Shown: positions 35,464 through 48,588 of the stretch, in pieces | Layout of the letters: every line of letters starts with the position of its first letter | Numbering within the stretch: the stretch's first letter is position 1 | Assembly (NCBI GenBank): GCA_019188255.1 | Contig: JAETXT010000007.1 | Location: 992,001-1,056,000, forward strand | Direction of reading: 5' to 3' | Length of the DNA stretch: 64,000 nt | DNA from: Verticillium longisporum | Lineage: Eukaryota > Ascomycota > Sordariomycetes > Glomerellales > Plectosphaerellaceae | The notes under the pieces: generated by a model | Told to the model about the DNA's origin: nothing | The model's input: the letters and a program-made list of their open reading frames with translations, nothing else | Database searches by the model: none | Made by a program: the position numbers and the translations under genes

Positions 35464-37296
35464 TTACCACTCCAACTTTTCCGACATTGGTCTTTCAGCG
35501 TCACTCTCCTCTCCGATGATGCTGGCCGGCAGCTGCTGTCGGAGTTCGGTAAAGACGACCACTTGCCTGTTAAGGCTGTCTCGCCTCGTCTGCAAAACTT
35601 TCATAGTCTTCCTGTCGAGTACGTCCTCGACGCGCCCGATGCGCCCTGCAATGCCGACCATCTCGCGCGCCAGCCCGACGACCTCGTTGACGCGTTCATA
35701 CGCGCTGGTGTCCCTGATCCAGGGCTTCCGGCTCTCGACCATCCTCGGCAGCCCGACGCTCTCGCTCGCAAGACGGTACGGTTCCCAGACCTTGTCGAGC
35801 GCGTCCGCGAGGCGCTTGCAGTACGGCTTCCACTCGTCCATGTTGGCAGGGGAGAAGTCCTCGCCGCGGCCTTGGACGAGCTGGAGGTAGAGGGCAAGCG
35901 ACTTTGGATCCGTCCGGCCGGCGGCTGACATGCTGTCCACTATGGCGGCTGCGTTGGCGGGCATGCGGGCGCTGTTCTTGTCGCGGAGGCAGGTGGCGAG
36001 AGCAAGGCGGAAGAAGTAAGGGGTCGCGAGGGGCGGGGATGGCGGCGGCGAGGCTGGCAGCATCGGCGCTGGCACGTCCGAGGTGGAGGAGGCGAAGCAT
36101 CTGCTCCCACAGCTTGGCGTCGGGTTTGACGGCGTAGGTGTCCAGGATGTGATGCCAGTACCGGGTGCCGGCGCGGGTGAGGCGGGCATCGGTGAGGATG
36201 GTGATGAGCAGAGACAGTGTGTTCTTCCCGGGGGCAACATACGCCGCAGTTCTTTTACTCGAGGACTTGGGCGATGGAGCCGTGGGGTCGACGGCATCGT
36301 GGGGTTTGGCGTTGCTATCCTTGTCGAACCTCGGCAGGTTCATCGTCTCAGCTGCCAGGGCAAGAATGTCCTGGCTGCGGGTTGATTTGTCGAGAAGTAG
36401 CACACGGCCCATGGCGCAGACGAGATGCTCGTCAATGACGAGGTCGCCCTTGCGCCAGTTGCGCATGACTTCCTCCCATAGAGACTTGCAACGTTCAATA
36501 GTCTGAGCTACACGCTCTTTCCGCAGCTGCTGCGATGCGGTCTTGGTAGACACGGGGTCTTCCGCCGAAGCGCGCAGACTCTGTAGAATGGCGGTATAGG
36601 TATGTGTGTCGGGCTTGAGCTTGCTGTCATCGAGTGAATCGAGGAGGGAAAACATGGCGTCGAGGTCTCCGGCGCGGCCACAAGCCTGAGGACTGCGTTC
36701 AAGTGGATGATGTTCGGCTTGAGCCTTGCGTCTTTGGTCATTGACTTGTACAAGCGGACTGATTCGGCCACGGCGAGCTTGGGATACGTCGAGCGGGCGC
36801 AGCCGCGAAAGATGATGGTGTACGTGAGCTCGTCGGGGTGCTGACCGCGCTTCTTCATGTCGTTCAAGAGACGGACAGCGGCGTTGAGCTTCTGGTTTTT
36901 CATCTGGTAGTCGATCAAGTGATTCCAGGAGACCACGCACTGGGCCGTCTTGCTGGCTTGTTGGACAAGGAGGAGGGCCTCGTCGTAGCGATCCTTTGCG
37001 AGAGTGCGGCTGACATGCTGTGCAATGATGAAGGGGTCGTCCATGCGCTCAAGGTGCTTCTTGACCGCCCATTCCAGCTTTTGCCTATCTTTGAGATCCG
37101 GCCTGGTGCTAGGGCGGGCCTGTCGCGGAGTAGTAGAGGCCACCGGGGCTCGAATCGCATCTTCGATCGATGAGGTTGCGAATGATCTGGTATATTGAGA
37201 GGAAGCGGCGATGCTGAGGATCGCTAGGTCGGTGGACATAGATGAGCCTGTCGCTGAGCCCAAGGCTCTTCGAAGGCAGGCTCTACATGAAAACAT
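35464..37296 (-). CDS. Mitochondrial pentatricopeptide-repeat protein
   Basis: Intronless gene for about 610 residues. The N-terminus MFSCRACLRRALGSA is a typical mitochondrial presequence (Cys/Arg/Ala-rich, no acids). PPR-like helical pairs appear at VVSWNHLIDYQMKNQ, HPDELTYTIIFRGCARS, NIIHLNAVLRACGRAGD, DTHTYTAILQSLR and KPDAKLWEQMLRLL. Such proteins act on organellar RNA; the arrangement resembles Ccm1-type intron or rRNA maturation factors. Two apparent frameshifts were needed: one missing base at CC 36685-36686 and one extra at GGGG 36035-36038; they cancel in length. Several in-frame ATGs lie upstream, but 37296 begins the presequence. It is divergently arranged with POL1. Confidence 0.85.
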
Positions 37297-37736
37297 TGGA
37301 ATGATTGCTGCGCGAAAAAGACCAATGCATATGATCGTATCTGAAGCGATGATACACGACCATGCCATCGAGTTCCGTCTCGGGAGTTTTTTCGAGAGTC
37401 TGGGAGATAAGGTCCTATCTAATCGTACGGTATCCACCCACAGGGGGTGGGGCTAGAGCATGGGTTTGAAGGGAGCGCGTCGTCAAGTGAGTGAACGCGC
37501 GAAACGCGTGCTGAACGTGATTAACGCGTCTCCTAACGCCCACTTTGTCTTGTCACAGTAGGTGCATCGACCAGCCAGAGCCCCCTGGCAGGACAACCAT
37601 GCTCTTGTCCACACCACTCACCACCACAACACTTCCCCGCCAATCCTCACCAGTTCTCTTTCCATTCTGCTGATTCGATCGGTCATGAACCAGACTCTGC
37701 CATAGTCCAACTCTTCGATTCACCCCGTTCTGTACC
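37297..37736. promoter_or_regulatory. Divergent promoter, PPR gene / POL1
   Basis: Only 440 bases separate the start codons. It contains a cluster of ACGCGT-type boxes nearer to POL1 (separate entry). Confidence 0.6.
37495..37529 (+). promoter_or_regulatory. MCB box cluster upstream of POL1
   Basis: Two perfect ACGCGT boxes (37504-37509 and 37524-37529, 20 bases apart) and a near match ACGCGC at 37495-37500, about 210-240 bases before the POL1 ATG. This is the classic layout of MBF-controlled replication genes; factor binding is inferred. Confidence 0.65.
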
Positions 37737-40700
37737 ATGGGGAAGACAGACAGGCGCGCCAAGCTGGCCGAGCTGAAGGCTCTCCGGCAGGCGGGCAAGA
37801 AGGCTTTCGACAACTACCAAGTCGACGATATCAACGAACTTTACGAAGAAGTCGACGAAACGCAGTACAAGAAAATCGTACGTGATCGTCTCAACGAAGA
37901 TGACTTTGTCGTAGACGACAACGGCGAGGGCTATGCCGACGACGGTCGCGAAGAATGGGATCGTGTGCAGCAGTACCACTACGCTTCTGACAGCGAAGAA
38001 GATGGTTCTGGCGCCAGGGGAAGGCCAACAAAAGCTTGTCAGTACTCTGGTTCCGTCTCTAACACCTTCCGGCGGCTGACCATCCGCAGCCAAGAAGAAA
38101 CAAGCCGACGACGCAGCTAGGCGGGAGGCGAATGATCGAGATATCAGTACATACTTCACCAGTGGTGCCGGCAAGACGCAAGCGAAATCAAAGGTGAGTC
38201 GTTGGATCCCAATCGAATGAGTTTGGCTCACATAGCCATAGGTTGCCAAAACGAAGGAAGACGACGACTTCCTCGCAGATCTCCTCGGTGAGGTCGACAC
38301 CAATGTTCCCGCTCCAGTGCCCCGTTCCACGAAACGTCACCGATCACCCGATCGCCAACAACGGAGAGTTCGAGTCGCTTCTCCCCGCCACATGAGCGGT
38401 CCCAACCGCTGGCGAAGAGAAGTAAAATTCAGGATGATCGACCATCGTCTCCTCCCGCGGCGGACGATATGCTCATGGACGACAATTTTGTTCCCACTAT
38501 GGACGACGACGAACTACCGACCCAATTCCCCATGAGCGACCCTGCTCCCTCCTCGCCGGCAGCCAAAGTCGCAGAGCGCAAGGCCCAGATTAAGAAAGAG
38601 CCCGACGATGACGATGACGACATGATGGAGGTTGCTCATGCCGGCACCGTTACTGCTGCCAGTGTCAATATTGCTGGTTCCAGACCACCCAAGAAGTTGA
38701 TCAAGCCCGAGCCTTACCCAGCACCCATCACGTCATCACCTGTCAAGCACGAATCAGCTATTGACCCATCCGCGTGGAACGACATCACAAACAACCTCAA
38801 TATCGTCAGTAGCTCGGCCTCGGAAGTCAAGAGCATCCGCAAGATCGACTACAAGGACGCCATCGAAGAGGACGGTAGCCTGAACATGTTTTGGACGGAC
38901 TACACCGAAGTCAGTGGTAGCTTGTGTCTCTTCGGCAAAGTCCTGAACAAGAAGACTGGCCAGCATGTCAGCTGTTTCGTCAAAATCGACAACATTCTGC
39001 GCAAGCTCTTCTTTCTACCACGCGAGACTCGCGTGCAGGGTGGTATCGATACGTGCGACGAAGTTGGCATGGTGGACGTGTACAATGAAGTGGACGCCCT
39101 CATGACCAAGCTGAAAATCGGCAAGCACAAGACCAAGGCTTGCAAGCGAAAGTATGCCTTCGAGCTACCAGACATTCCCAAGGAAGGCCAGTATCTCAAG
39201 TGCATGTACCCCTACAGTATGGCGTCAGTTGATGCTCGCGAAACGGGTGAGACCTTCTCGCACGTTTTTGGCACCAACACGGCACTCTTTGAGCAGTTTG
39301 TTCTCTGGAAGAACATCATGGGGCCTTGTTGGCTGAACATCAAGGATGCCGACTTCAGCTCACTCCAAAATGCCTCTCACTGCAAGCTCGAAGTCCTCGT
39401 TGAGCACCCGAATATGGTCGCACCTCTCCGTGATTCGGAGAACCTCGAGACCCCTCCACTGACCCTCATGAGTCTTGCTATGCGAACGACTTTCAATGCC
39501 AAAGACAACAAGCTCGAGATTCTGGCTCTTAGCGCTCGGGTTTACGAAAAGGTCTCGCTGAGCGACACCACTCCGGCCGAAAAACTGCCGTGCCGGACGT
39601 TCACTCTCGTCAGGCCGAATGGGTCAGCCTTCCCTGGCGGATTTGAGAAGCTAGCCAAAGACAGGAGCAGCAAAGGTCTAATCAAGACGTTCAAGCAAGA
39701 GTCGGAAATTCTCATGTTTTTCCTTGCTCAGCTCGACATAGTGGATCCCGACGTGATATTGGGCCATCAGCTCGAGGGTGTGGACTACAGCGTTCTGCTC
39801 AACCGGATTCACGAGAAGAAGACACCGCAGTGGTCTCGTCTCGGTCGCCTTCGACGAACTCTATGGCCTTCTTCCATTGGCAAGACTGGTGGAAACGTTT
39901 TCGCGGAGAGGCAAGTAATGTCAGGACGCCTTCTTTGCGACTTGGCCAACGATGCCGGTAAATCTGCCATGTACAAGTGTCAGTCGTGGAGCTTGACGGA
40001 AATGTGCAGCCTGTATCTCTCGGGAAACAACCATCGCCGAGAGCTCGACAATGATGCCGCGCTCAAGACGTGGGCTTCCCACTCGAAAGAAGGATTCATG
40101 GACTACGTCACCCATATCGAGGCGGACACGTACTTCATTGCGGCCCTGGCCTTACAAGTTCAGCTGCTGCCACTGACCAAGGTCCTCACGAACTTGGCTG
40201 GTAACTCCTGGGCCAGGACACTGACCGGAACTCGCGCTGAGCGAAACGAATACATTTTGCTCCATGAGTTCCATCGAAACAAGTATATCTGCCCCGACAA
40301 ACAAGGCTTCCAGAGGGGCAAGGGCGCCAAGGAGGATGAAGAGGGCGACAGCAAGAAGAAGGACAAGTTCAAGGGTGGCTTGGTGTTTGATCCCGAAAAG
40401 GGTCTGTACGACAAGTTTGTCCTTGTCATGGACTTCAACTCTCTATACCCGTCCATCATCCAAGAGTCAAAGATTGGCTTCACCACTGTCGAGCGAACCG
40501 CTACAGTAAGTAGACATCACAACAAGACCTTAACGCTCGAGCACTGCTAACTGTTTTATAGCTTGAGGATGAGGAAGAAGACCCCGAGGAACCCGTGGAC
40601 CAAGAGCAAGGTATCCTTCCCAAGCTTATCGCCACGCTCGTCAGCAGAAGAAGGCAAGTCAAGAGCCTCATGAAGGATAAGACTGCGACGCCCGAGCAGC

Positions 40701-42316
40701 TTGCCACTTGGGACATCAAGCAGCTTGCCCTGAAGCTCACAGCCAATTCTATGTACGGCTGTTTAGGTTACACCAAGTCCCGATTCTACGCCCGTCCCCT
40801 CGCCGTCTTGACGACGTACAAGGGCCGTGAGATTCTCCGAAGCACTAAGGAATTGGCCGAGAGCAGAGCTCTCCAAGTCATCTACGGTGACACTGATTCC
40901 GTCATGATCAATGCCAACGTCGAAAATGTGGCGGATGCTTTTAAAGTCGGCGCCGAGTTTAAAAAGGCTGTCAATGAGCGGTACAGGCTGCTTGAGATTG
41001 ACATTGACAATGTCTTCCGACGCATTCTCTTGCAAGCAAAGAAGAAGTATGCTGCCATCAACCTTGTCGAGAACAATGGCAAGTACATTGAGAAGATGGA
41101 AGTAAAGGGTCTCGACATGAAGCGTCGCGAGTACTGCGGGCTCTCAAAGGAGATTTCGGGGAAACTTCTTGACGAGATCCTCTCTGGCGAGGACACGGAG
41201 GTGTCAATTTCGCGTATTCACGACTATCTACGTGAGATCGCCGCCAAGATGAGGGAACAATCGATTCCCGCACAGAAGTACATCATTTTCACACAGCTTG
41301 GAAAGGGCCCAAAGGAGTACCCCAATGGCGACACGATGCCTCAGGTCCAGGTCGCGCTTCGTGACATCGCTCGCGGCAAGAACGTCCGCAAGGGCGACGT
41401 TATCAGCTACATCATCACAGGCGACGGGCAGAGCTCTGAGCCCGCGCCCAAGCGAGCGTATACGCCGTCTGATGTACTGAAGCCCGAGTCGGGACTTGCA
41501 CCAGATGTCGAGTGGTACATTGCGAAGCAAATCTTCCCCCCCGTCGAGCGTCTTTGCGCCAACATTGTCGGCACCTCGACCATGCAATTGGCGGAGTGTC
41601 TGGGACTGGACATCAAGCGATATGACACGTCGAGGAGACATGACGACGGCGTAGAGAAGGATATGGAGGTTCATCCTCTCGAGTCCCAGATCCCAGACGA
41701 TGTTCGCTTTGCCGACTGCACCCGCCTCAGCCTTCGCTGCCGCACATGCAAAAAGTCGTCTGTTTTCGAAGGCCTCTACAGCCAGCCAACACGAGTGTCT
41801 CCTGCTGGCGTCCTCTGCGACCACTGTGGCGCAACCATCAACCCCCTTTCGGTCGTCGCACAGGTGGAGCATGCGATCCGAGTCCAGACAGCCCGCTATT
41901 ACGAAGGCTGGCTTGTATGCGACGACTCATCCTGCGGCATACGTACGCGCCAGATGAATGTCTACGGCACGCGCTGCCTGGGTCCCAAGGGCCTCGCGCG
42001 AGACTGCCTGGGCCGTATGCGCTACGAGTACTCTGAGAAGGCAATCTACAACCAACTCGTTTACTTCACCAGTCTCTGGGATGTCGACAAGGCACGCGAC
42101 AAGGCCGTTGCTGCCGCCGCGCCGGGCTCAGAAGAGGCGCTGTCGCAGGCGGACCGGGAAAATATCTTGGCTCTGGCAGAGCACAACCGGGTGCGGTTCG
42201 GCACCGTCAAGGGTGTCGTTGAGAAATATCTCGACAAGTGTGGCAGGCAATGGGTGGCGATGGACACATTGTTCGCCAAGCTGGGGTTCAGCAAGGCTCT
42301 GGCGCCAGCTGCGTGA
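37737..42316 (+). CDS. POL1: DNA polymerase alpha catalytic subunit
   Basis: Family-B polymerase that extends primase RNA primers at replication origins and lagging strands. Exons 37737..38037, 38090..38193, 38242..40505 and 40562..42316; about 1474 residues. The N-terminus is charged (KTDRRAKLAELK, then YEEVDETQYKKIV) and includes KTKEDDDFLADLLGEVD, a conserved block of Pol alpha N-termini. Catalytic motifs: A DFNSLYPSI (about residue 866), B KLTANSMYGCLGY (about 948), C YGDTDSVMI (about 999). The C-terminal zinc modules are CRTCKKS...CDHCGA and CDDSSCGIRTR...CLGPKGLARDC. One base is missing in CCC at 38401-38403, in a variable linker; adding it joins RHMSGP to QPLAKRSK and restores the phase of exon 3. 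Confidence 0.97.
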
Positions 42317-43775
42317 GATATCCACATCAGCGGCTGAGGGGGTGGTTTCCAGGTTACGAACGGGTATGATAGTTGACTGGTAATGGCGCGGGTTCAGCCT
42401 TGGCTACTGTATGGGCAACATGTGCGGGAGAGAGGCTTTCTTCTTTTTCCTTAAGGCGTTCGTCGGAGAAGCGGTCCAGGAAGGGCATGCCATTTGTCAC
42501 GTAGTGAAGAGTAGTAGGTGATTCGCTTAAAGTGCGCTCAAGGTTTTTCTCCATTCTACCCGTTCAGTTTTGTGTATGCTTGTCTGGACTTTCCCGACAA
42601 TAATGCTGAAACTTGCGTTCGGTGCTCGTCCCCTTCTAAATGGAGGATCATTGCAGCATGACCATCAAGCTCTTCTATCCTGCCATGGCCTGCAGGCTAC
42701 GGAGCATGCCCACAACTTCCAATGACGGATTGAATTCAAGCGGACAGGTGCGATGTGCCAGTCCAAATTGAATGAACGGAATTCTTAGCACGAGGTCCTA
42801 GAACGAAACACAATATGGCGATCCAGCATTGATGACGGCTCAAGAATCTTTACGACATACACACTCAGGGTAAGCAAACGCTCATCAGTCCGTCACGGCC
42901 TGCCACGAGGCCATCGGCTCTTCGCTCCTCTTGCCAGCAATGTCGAAGCGAGATTTCTGTAGAGATGCGTACCTGAGAAGGTCGCTTTCATGCCGTAGGG
43001 TCTGGCAGGCTGTTCACATAAAGCTCGGGAAGGGACATGATATCACAGTAGAGCAAGGGCGGACGCCTCAGATAAAATGACTTGTTCAACTGTCCTTGTC
43101 GACTAACTTGTGCAACAGGCCCCCAAAAAAGTCTTCAAAAATGTGCTTTTCGTGCGTCATGCCTTCTCCCATTTGGATTCGCTACCCAGGTACCATCCCA
43201 GTCCAGCATCCACCCGTCCGTCCGTTCCTCTTCTTTGTGGTCACTGAAGAAGATTTGAATGCGCACCACCACATCATCGTACAGCGACCGATCCTTCCCG
43301 TCACCCTCTTCCACGGCACGTACGCGCTCGGTTGCCATGAGACGCGAAGGCAGTGTGAAGGCGAGGAGCAGCCATCTTCCATCAGCGTGTGTACCAGAGC
43401 ACGACGAATAAATAGAGAAGAGTCAATCCTCGAATCAATCGGCTCGCATTAGAAGAAAATAAGACGACGTAACGACAAAATGCAAGACGCAAAAGTAGTG
43501 AAACAGTGCCGAGGGCGACGAAGAGCCCGCGTTCCCTCCGCGAAAAGGGGAATAGCCCGCCGCCTCCTCCCTCGGCTGATCGTCCCAAAGCGGCTCGTCT
43601 ATGTCGGTGTCTCGAAGGTGGTATCATGGCCGATGGAAACGATCATCAACTTTTGTAAAACACTTCCTCAGAAACCCCTCCCATGTAAATGCACGAAAAC
43701 AACCTCGCCCGTTCTATTTGGGAAATGCGTTCGTTGGACTCTGGAAAATCAAAACCTCTAGCCGTCCACTCTCCT
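42317..43775. other. Convergent intergenic region, POL1 / eIF4G
   Basis: Shared 3' flanks of two converging genes. No recognisable open frame or RNA gene. Confidence 0.5.
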
Positions 43776-46700
43776 CTACTTGCTCTCCTTGGCAGCAGTG
43801 CTGTCAGGGACAGCCTTGGAAAGCGCTGGGGAAGCTGCCGTCGAAGGAGGGGAGGCAGGGTTATCGTTGTCCAAGTTGGCAAGGGCACTGAGGGGCGAGT
43901 TAGCAACGTGTAACACCGCGAATGTCAATCGTCGGTCAAGCTTACCTAAAGGCGTTCGTGTGTGTAGTGGGAGGCGTTCCCGTGCGCGACGAGGCGTTCG
44001 AGTCCTCGCCAGCGCGGCCCAGCGAGCCGCCAGGTCCAAGTCGTCGACCGCTGTTGCTACGCGAAGAGAACATGGACGTAGGGCCCAGTGTGACGTTGCC
44101 GCTGGCCGCACGACTGGTGGCACCCTTCAGACGGCGCAGATCATCCATACCAACCTGGTTGGATTGTTGCTGAGTGTAGTTGCTGAAGCTGCGAGCATCG
44201 CCGCGGCCGAAATGGGGACGACCGCCTGGGGCACCGCGTTGGCTGCCGCCACGGGCGTTCTCCTGAGCCTTCTGAGCAGCGGCGGCTTCGGCCTGTGAAA
44301 CCGGTTAGCTTGGATGTTACAATACGAAAACGAGGGGCGTGTTGTTGACTTGCCTCAGCGCGAACCTCATCAAGGGTCTTGGGACCCTTGTTGGCCTCCT
44401 TCGTGGCCCATCCGGACTTGCGCATGTCGACAACGTCCATCAGCATGAACTTGAGACGGCTGGGAAGGTCAGGCATGTTGATAACGTTCTGGATGCGGTC
44501 AAAGTAGGCATCCATGAAGCTCTTGCCCTTGGGGCTTGCGTCAAGGTTGGCACCAATAGTCCTGAGCAGTTTGCAAAGCGACTCAATCTCAGCCTCTTCA
44601 GGTGTCGTCTCGTAATCGACCAGCTTCTTCACGCAAGCATGCATGATGCGCTCTGTCAGCATACCCAGTTTGTACAGCTCACCAATGAACTGGACAAGAC
44701 CAAGACCGCGACGCTTGGCGGCGGCAGCAATGTAATATTCGTCAGACAACATGGCGGCTTCGGCGGATATCTTATTTTCCTCCTCAGCCTCCTCCGGCTT
44801 GGCGGGAATGTTGACCTTCCAGCCACGCTCGAATTCTTCTTGACACCTGTTGAGGAGGTACTTGCGGAAGAGCGCGCCACCGCTGACGACCTCGCCGTTC
44901 TTGTCCTTGAGGTTCTCGTCGCGAATCTCGTGGCTCATGGTGTCGAGCATACGCTTGCAGAACTTGGCATACATGGAGGCCCAGTGAGCCTCGTCAGTAG
45001 CCTTCTCGAAGGTGAGCTGGATGACCTGGCGAAGCGTGCGTCCATCCGACTCGGTCTTGGACTGCGCAACGATGGTCAGGATCTGGTCGGCGATCTTGTC
45101 GAACTTTTCCGGCGTCATCTTGTTGAGCGCAGCCTTGACCTTGCGCTGAACCATCTCGGGGTCCATGTTGCCAGTGGGCGCCGCCGCGGCAGGACCCTTG
45201 CCCAGGCTCGTGGGCTTCCAGCCCGAGGAGGAAACGGTGATAGGCTTCAGGTCCATTCCCTGCGTAAGAGGCATGGTCTTAGCAGCCTGCGCTTCCTTGG
45301 CACCAAAGTTGTCACGCCTGCTATTGCCCCTCTGGCTGCCACCAGGGCCGCGACGCGAGTTGGACGGGTTGATATTGGACGACGACGCGTTGCGGGAGAT
45401 AGGGGGTCCCATGGGGAATCCACTGCCGGTGCGGCCGAAGGAGCCCATGCCGCCGGCCGCAGGGGCCGTCGCACCGCTAGCAAGAGCCGCGTTGGACATG
45501 GCGAATCGCTGCTTGGACGTTGTGCCACGCACGCTCGGGTTCGAAATGAACTGGCCCATGTTGGGCTGGCTCGGGGTGAAGGCCCCAGACCTGGAAGGTT
45601 GTCGGCTGGAGCCGGGGCGAGGGCTCGACGCCGAGCGAGAGCTATCCTCACCAATCAAGGCCTTAACCTGATGGTGGAACTCCATGGAGGGCTGCTCGGT
45701 GAAGACCTTCTGGAACTGGAGCAGGAACTGCGCGTCGTACTTGAACGTCTTGCCCTTCTTCGCAACAGCAGCGTTCAGCGCTGGGTTGGGAGAGCTAATG
45801 CCAGCTGGGTAGATGTCTTGGTTGATGACCGTCAGGAAGCGGGCCGACTTGAGCGACTGGAGGGCAGCGCTGGGCTGAGGGGGCTCGACAGGCTTGGTGT
45901 TGATGGGAGCCAGGTTCAGCGCAGCCGGCTTGGTAGCGCGCGCCTTCTCGGCAGGCGCAGCCTTGGATGACTTGTCTCCAATATTGAGGTTGGCGAGCTT
46001 GTCGGTGACATCACCGACCTCCTGGGGCGCCTCCTTGCCCGCGAGGGCGTCGGCGACTGATGCAGACTTGCCGGAGGCTTCGGCGGCCGCACGCTTCTTT
46101 TCCTTCTCCTCTTCGAGACGCTCAGCCTCACGCTCGGCGTCACGAAGCTTCTTATCCGCCTCGGCCGCGGAGGTTGCCTTGTTCTCGGCCTCCAGCTTCT
46201 TCTTCTCGGCAGCGTCAGCCTTCTTCTTAGCCTCGTACTCGTTGGCGGCCTTTTCGCGACGGGCATCCTCTTCTTCCATCTCACGAATCATGCGCTCCAT
46301 CTCGTCTTCTTCGCTCTCGACGTTGGCTGCCGGCTCAGCGGGCTTCGACTCAGCCTCCTTGGTCGCCTCGGCGGCGGCGGCGGGCTCTTCAGCAGCCTTG
46401 GGCGCTTCCGCAACCTCCTTCTTGGCCTCTGCGACGGGTGTAGCTTCAACAGGCTTGACCTCGGTCTTAGCGGGCTCAGGCTTGGCGGTCTTGGCGTCCT
46501 TGGGCTCGCCGCCGGCAGCCAGGAGGACCTTGGCGCGCAGCTCCTCCTGAATCTCCTTTGCCGTCTTCGGTGCGCTCTCCGTCCTGTTGTGGTCAGGGCG
46601 CGCAGGGGTGGCGCTCTTGGGTGCCGGAGAGGGTGTGGTGGCGATGACAGGAGGGGTCCTGGTCTGCTGGGTGCTCGGGGAGGGCGAAGCAGGCGTCTTC

Positions 46701-48588
46701 ATGCTAGAGAAATCGACCGTCTCGCCTTGGGCGTTCTTGATGACCACAGCGGCACTCTTCTTGGGGCGCGTGAAAGGAAGGGCCGCAGCGCCCTTGCCTT
46801 GAGCGTTCTGCTGAGGCGCACCCGAGACGATGACCGGCTGGCTGGGCTGGCCGGTGCTAGAGGTGGGGCGTTCAGAGTGCGAGGAGGTGCGCGACATGCT
46901 GACTGGGGCAGCGGTGTGGTAGGGAGGAGGGACAAAGCCCTGCTGGTAGTTGCCCGCTGGCGAGCCGCCGGGGCCTTGCTGCATGTAGGGCTGGGGCATG
47001 TAGTAGGGTGCCTGTCGAGCGTCGAACTGGCCGCCTTGGGGAGGGTATCCATACTGTTGTTTAGCTGTCAGCATTCGTTCGAAATTGCCCGATTCGGGAG
47101 AGAGATCAATTTTAGCAGGTGACTGGGTTAGTAGGCTCTTGTGAGGGGGAGGAATTAAAAAACAAGGGGCATCCGGGTGAAGTGACAGCGTAGCGTTCAA
47201 GGGGCCCGTGTTGCGACTGCTGAGAGCTGCCTCTTCGGAAGCTTGTGTCCATGGCGCTTCTCCGCATGCTACTTCTCCGCGTCTACTTGGACGTCGAGAC
47301 TTTGAGGTCTGCGCCTTGGACAAGCCGCGATGGCGAGAGTTGATTAGCTGCCGGGCATGGTCGGAATACTTCTCCTGATCGCGGCGGCCAGACTTCTTCT
47401 TGTCGGGCTTGGAAGGAAACGAATTTGCAAGGAAAGAGAGGGTATGTACTTGGTGGGGGCATGCCAGGTGCCGGGTAGTGGTACTGCGTCTGGTTGGGCA
47501 TGCCGTTGTGCATCTGGGCAGGAGCCATGTTGGGCGTGCCGGGTTGAGAGTGCGTCAGCGCCGGGCTACGCGCGGGGCCGGGAGAGTTGGGATAACCCAT
47601 GGGGCGATTAGCCGGATGGAAGGCAGGGGGCATGCCGCCGCGGCCGCGGCCGGGGCCAGACTGGAAGTTAGGAGGGAATCCCTGGCTAGCATTAAAAGGA
47701 GGGTGAGCCGGGTTGTAGGGCGTGTTGCCACGGCCACGTCCGCCCTGGGGAGTGAAGTTGGGCCGGGCAGCACCGCTCATGTCACTCTGCTGAGAGACGG
47801 TGGACTCGCGGCGGATATGGGCACCGGGCTGAGAAGCCAGGGCAGCCGGGTTCTGAGGCGTGGGAGCCTGTCTCATGTGACGCTGTGCACAGGCTATCGT
47901 TAGCTCAGGGCCTTCTTGAGAAATACGCATCTTGGGGAGACAAAAACGTCTTTTCTGGGGGGCGGGCAAGAAAACTCACATCGCCATCACTGCCGAGGCT
48001 GCCAAAGGTCATGTTGCCCTGCTGGGCAATGCCCGAAGGGGGACGACCACCACTGGCAGAGGGCTGGGGGATGGGGGAGGGAGAGTGCGCGGGAGACGGG
48101 ACCCTGGCGCTCTGATTGCCACCAGGAATGGGGATGGGGGCGGCGGACATCTGGGGCGAGCTGTGGGCGATGGCAGGCGAGTCCTTGAAGCCGAACTGGA
48201 TACCGGACTTGGAGCCTCCTCCAGCAGCACCACCGTTGCCGGCGTAGCTGTTGGGGCCGTTGGCGCTGATGGTGACGGAGCTCTTCCGGCTATGTTCGCC
48301 GGCGCCGTTCATATTGTTCGAGTTGTTGTTGGAGCCGTGAGCAGCTGCGGGAGCAGGCACGGCAGGGGTGATGGGAGGTCGTCCGTTTACTGGTGAAGGG
48401 CCGGAAGACTTGGCATGTTGCGCGGAAGAGCCGCCAACAACCACAGGAGTAGACTGGTTGGAGCCTGTCGCGATCAGAGGCGTCGAGGCTGGCTTCTTGG
48501 ATGCACCTGCTGCAGAGGCATACGAAGGGGCAGAAGCAGCAGAGGAGTTCGGCGCCGGGTTCTTCTGAGAGCTCGCAGTCGAAGTCAT
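43776..48588 (-). CDS. TIF4631: Translation initiation factor eIF4G
   Basis: Scaffold of the eIF4F cap-binding complex, joining eIF4E, eIF4A and Pab1 in the cytoplasm. Exons 47980..48588, 47450..47882, 44354..47064, 43946..44292 and 43776..43887 give 1403 residues with all phases correct. The N-terminal third is Pro/Ser/Gly/Asn-rich (SGAARPNFTPQGGRGRG). A Glu/Lys/Ala-rich charged segment follows. The eIF4E-binding motif YDAQFLL (Y-x4-L-hydrophobic) lies at about residue 789. The MIF4G HEAT domain spans about 980-1225, starting MDPEMVQRKVKAALNKM. The C-terminus is RGG/Ser-rich. Intron 3 has a GC donor (GAG|GCAAGT) and CACAG acceptor. Intron 2 is 385 bases, far longer than others here. Confidence 0.97.

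Noticed and set aside
44339..45970. 543-residue plus-strand open frame
   Set aside because: It is antisense to the conserved eIF4G MIF4G region; its Leu/Gly/Arg-rich composition is the mirror of GC-rich codons and shows no domain.
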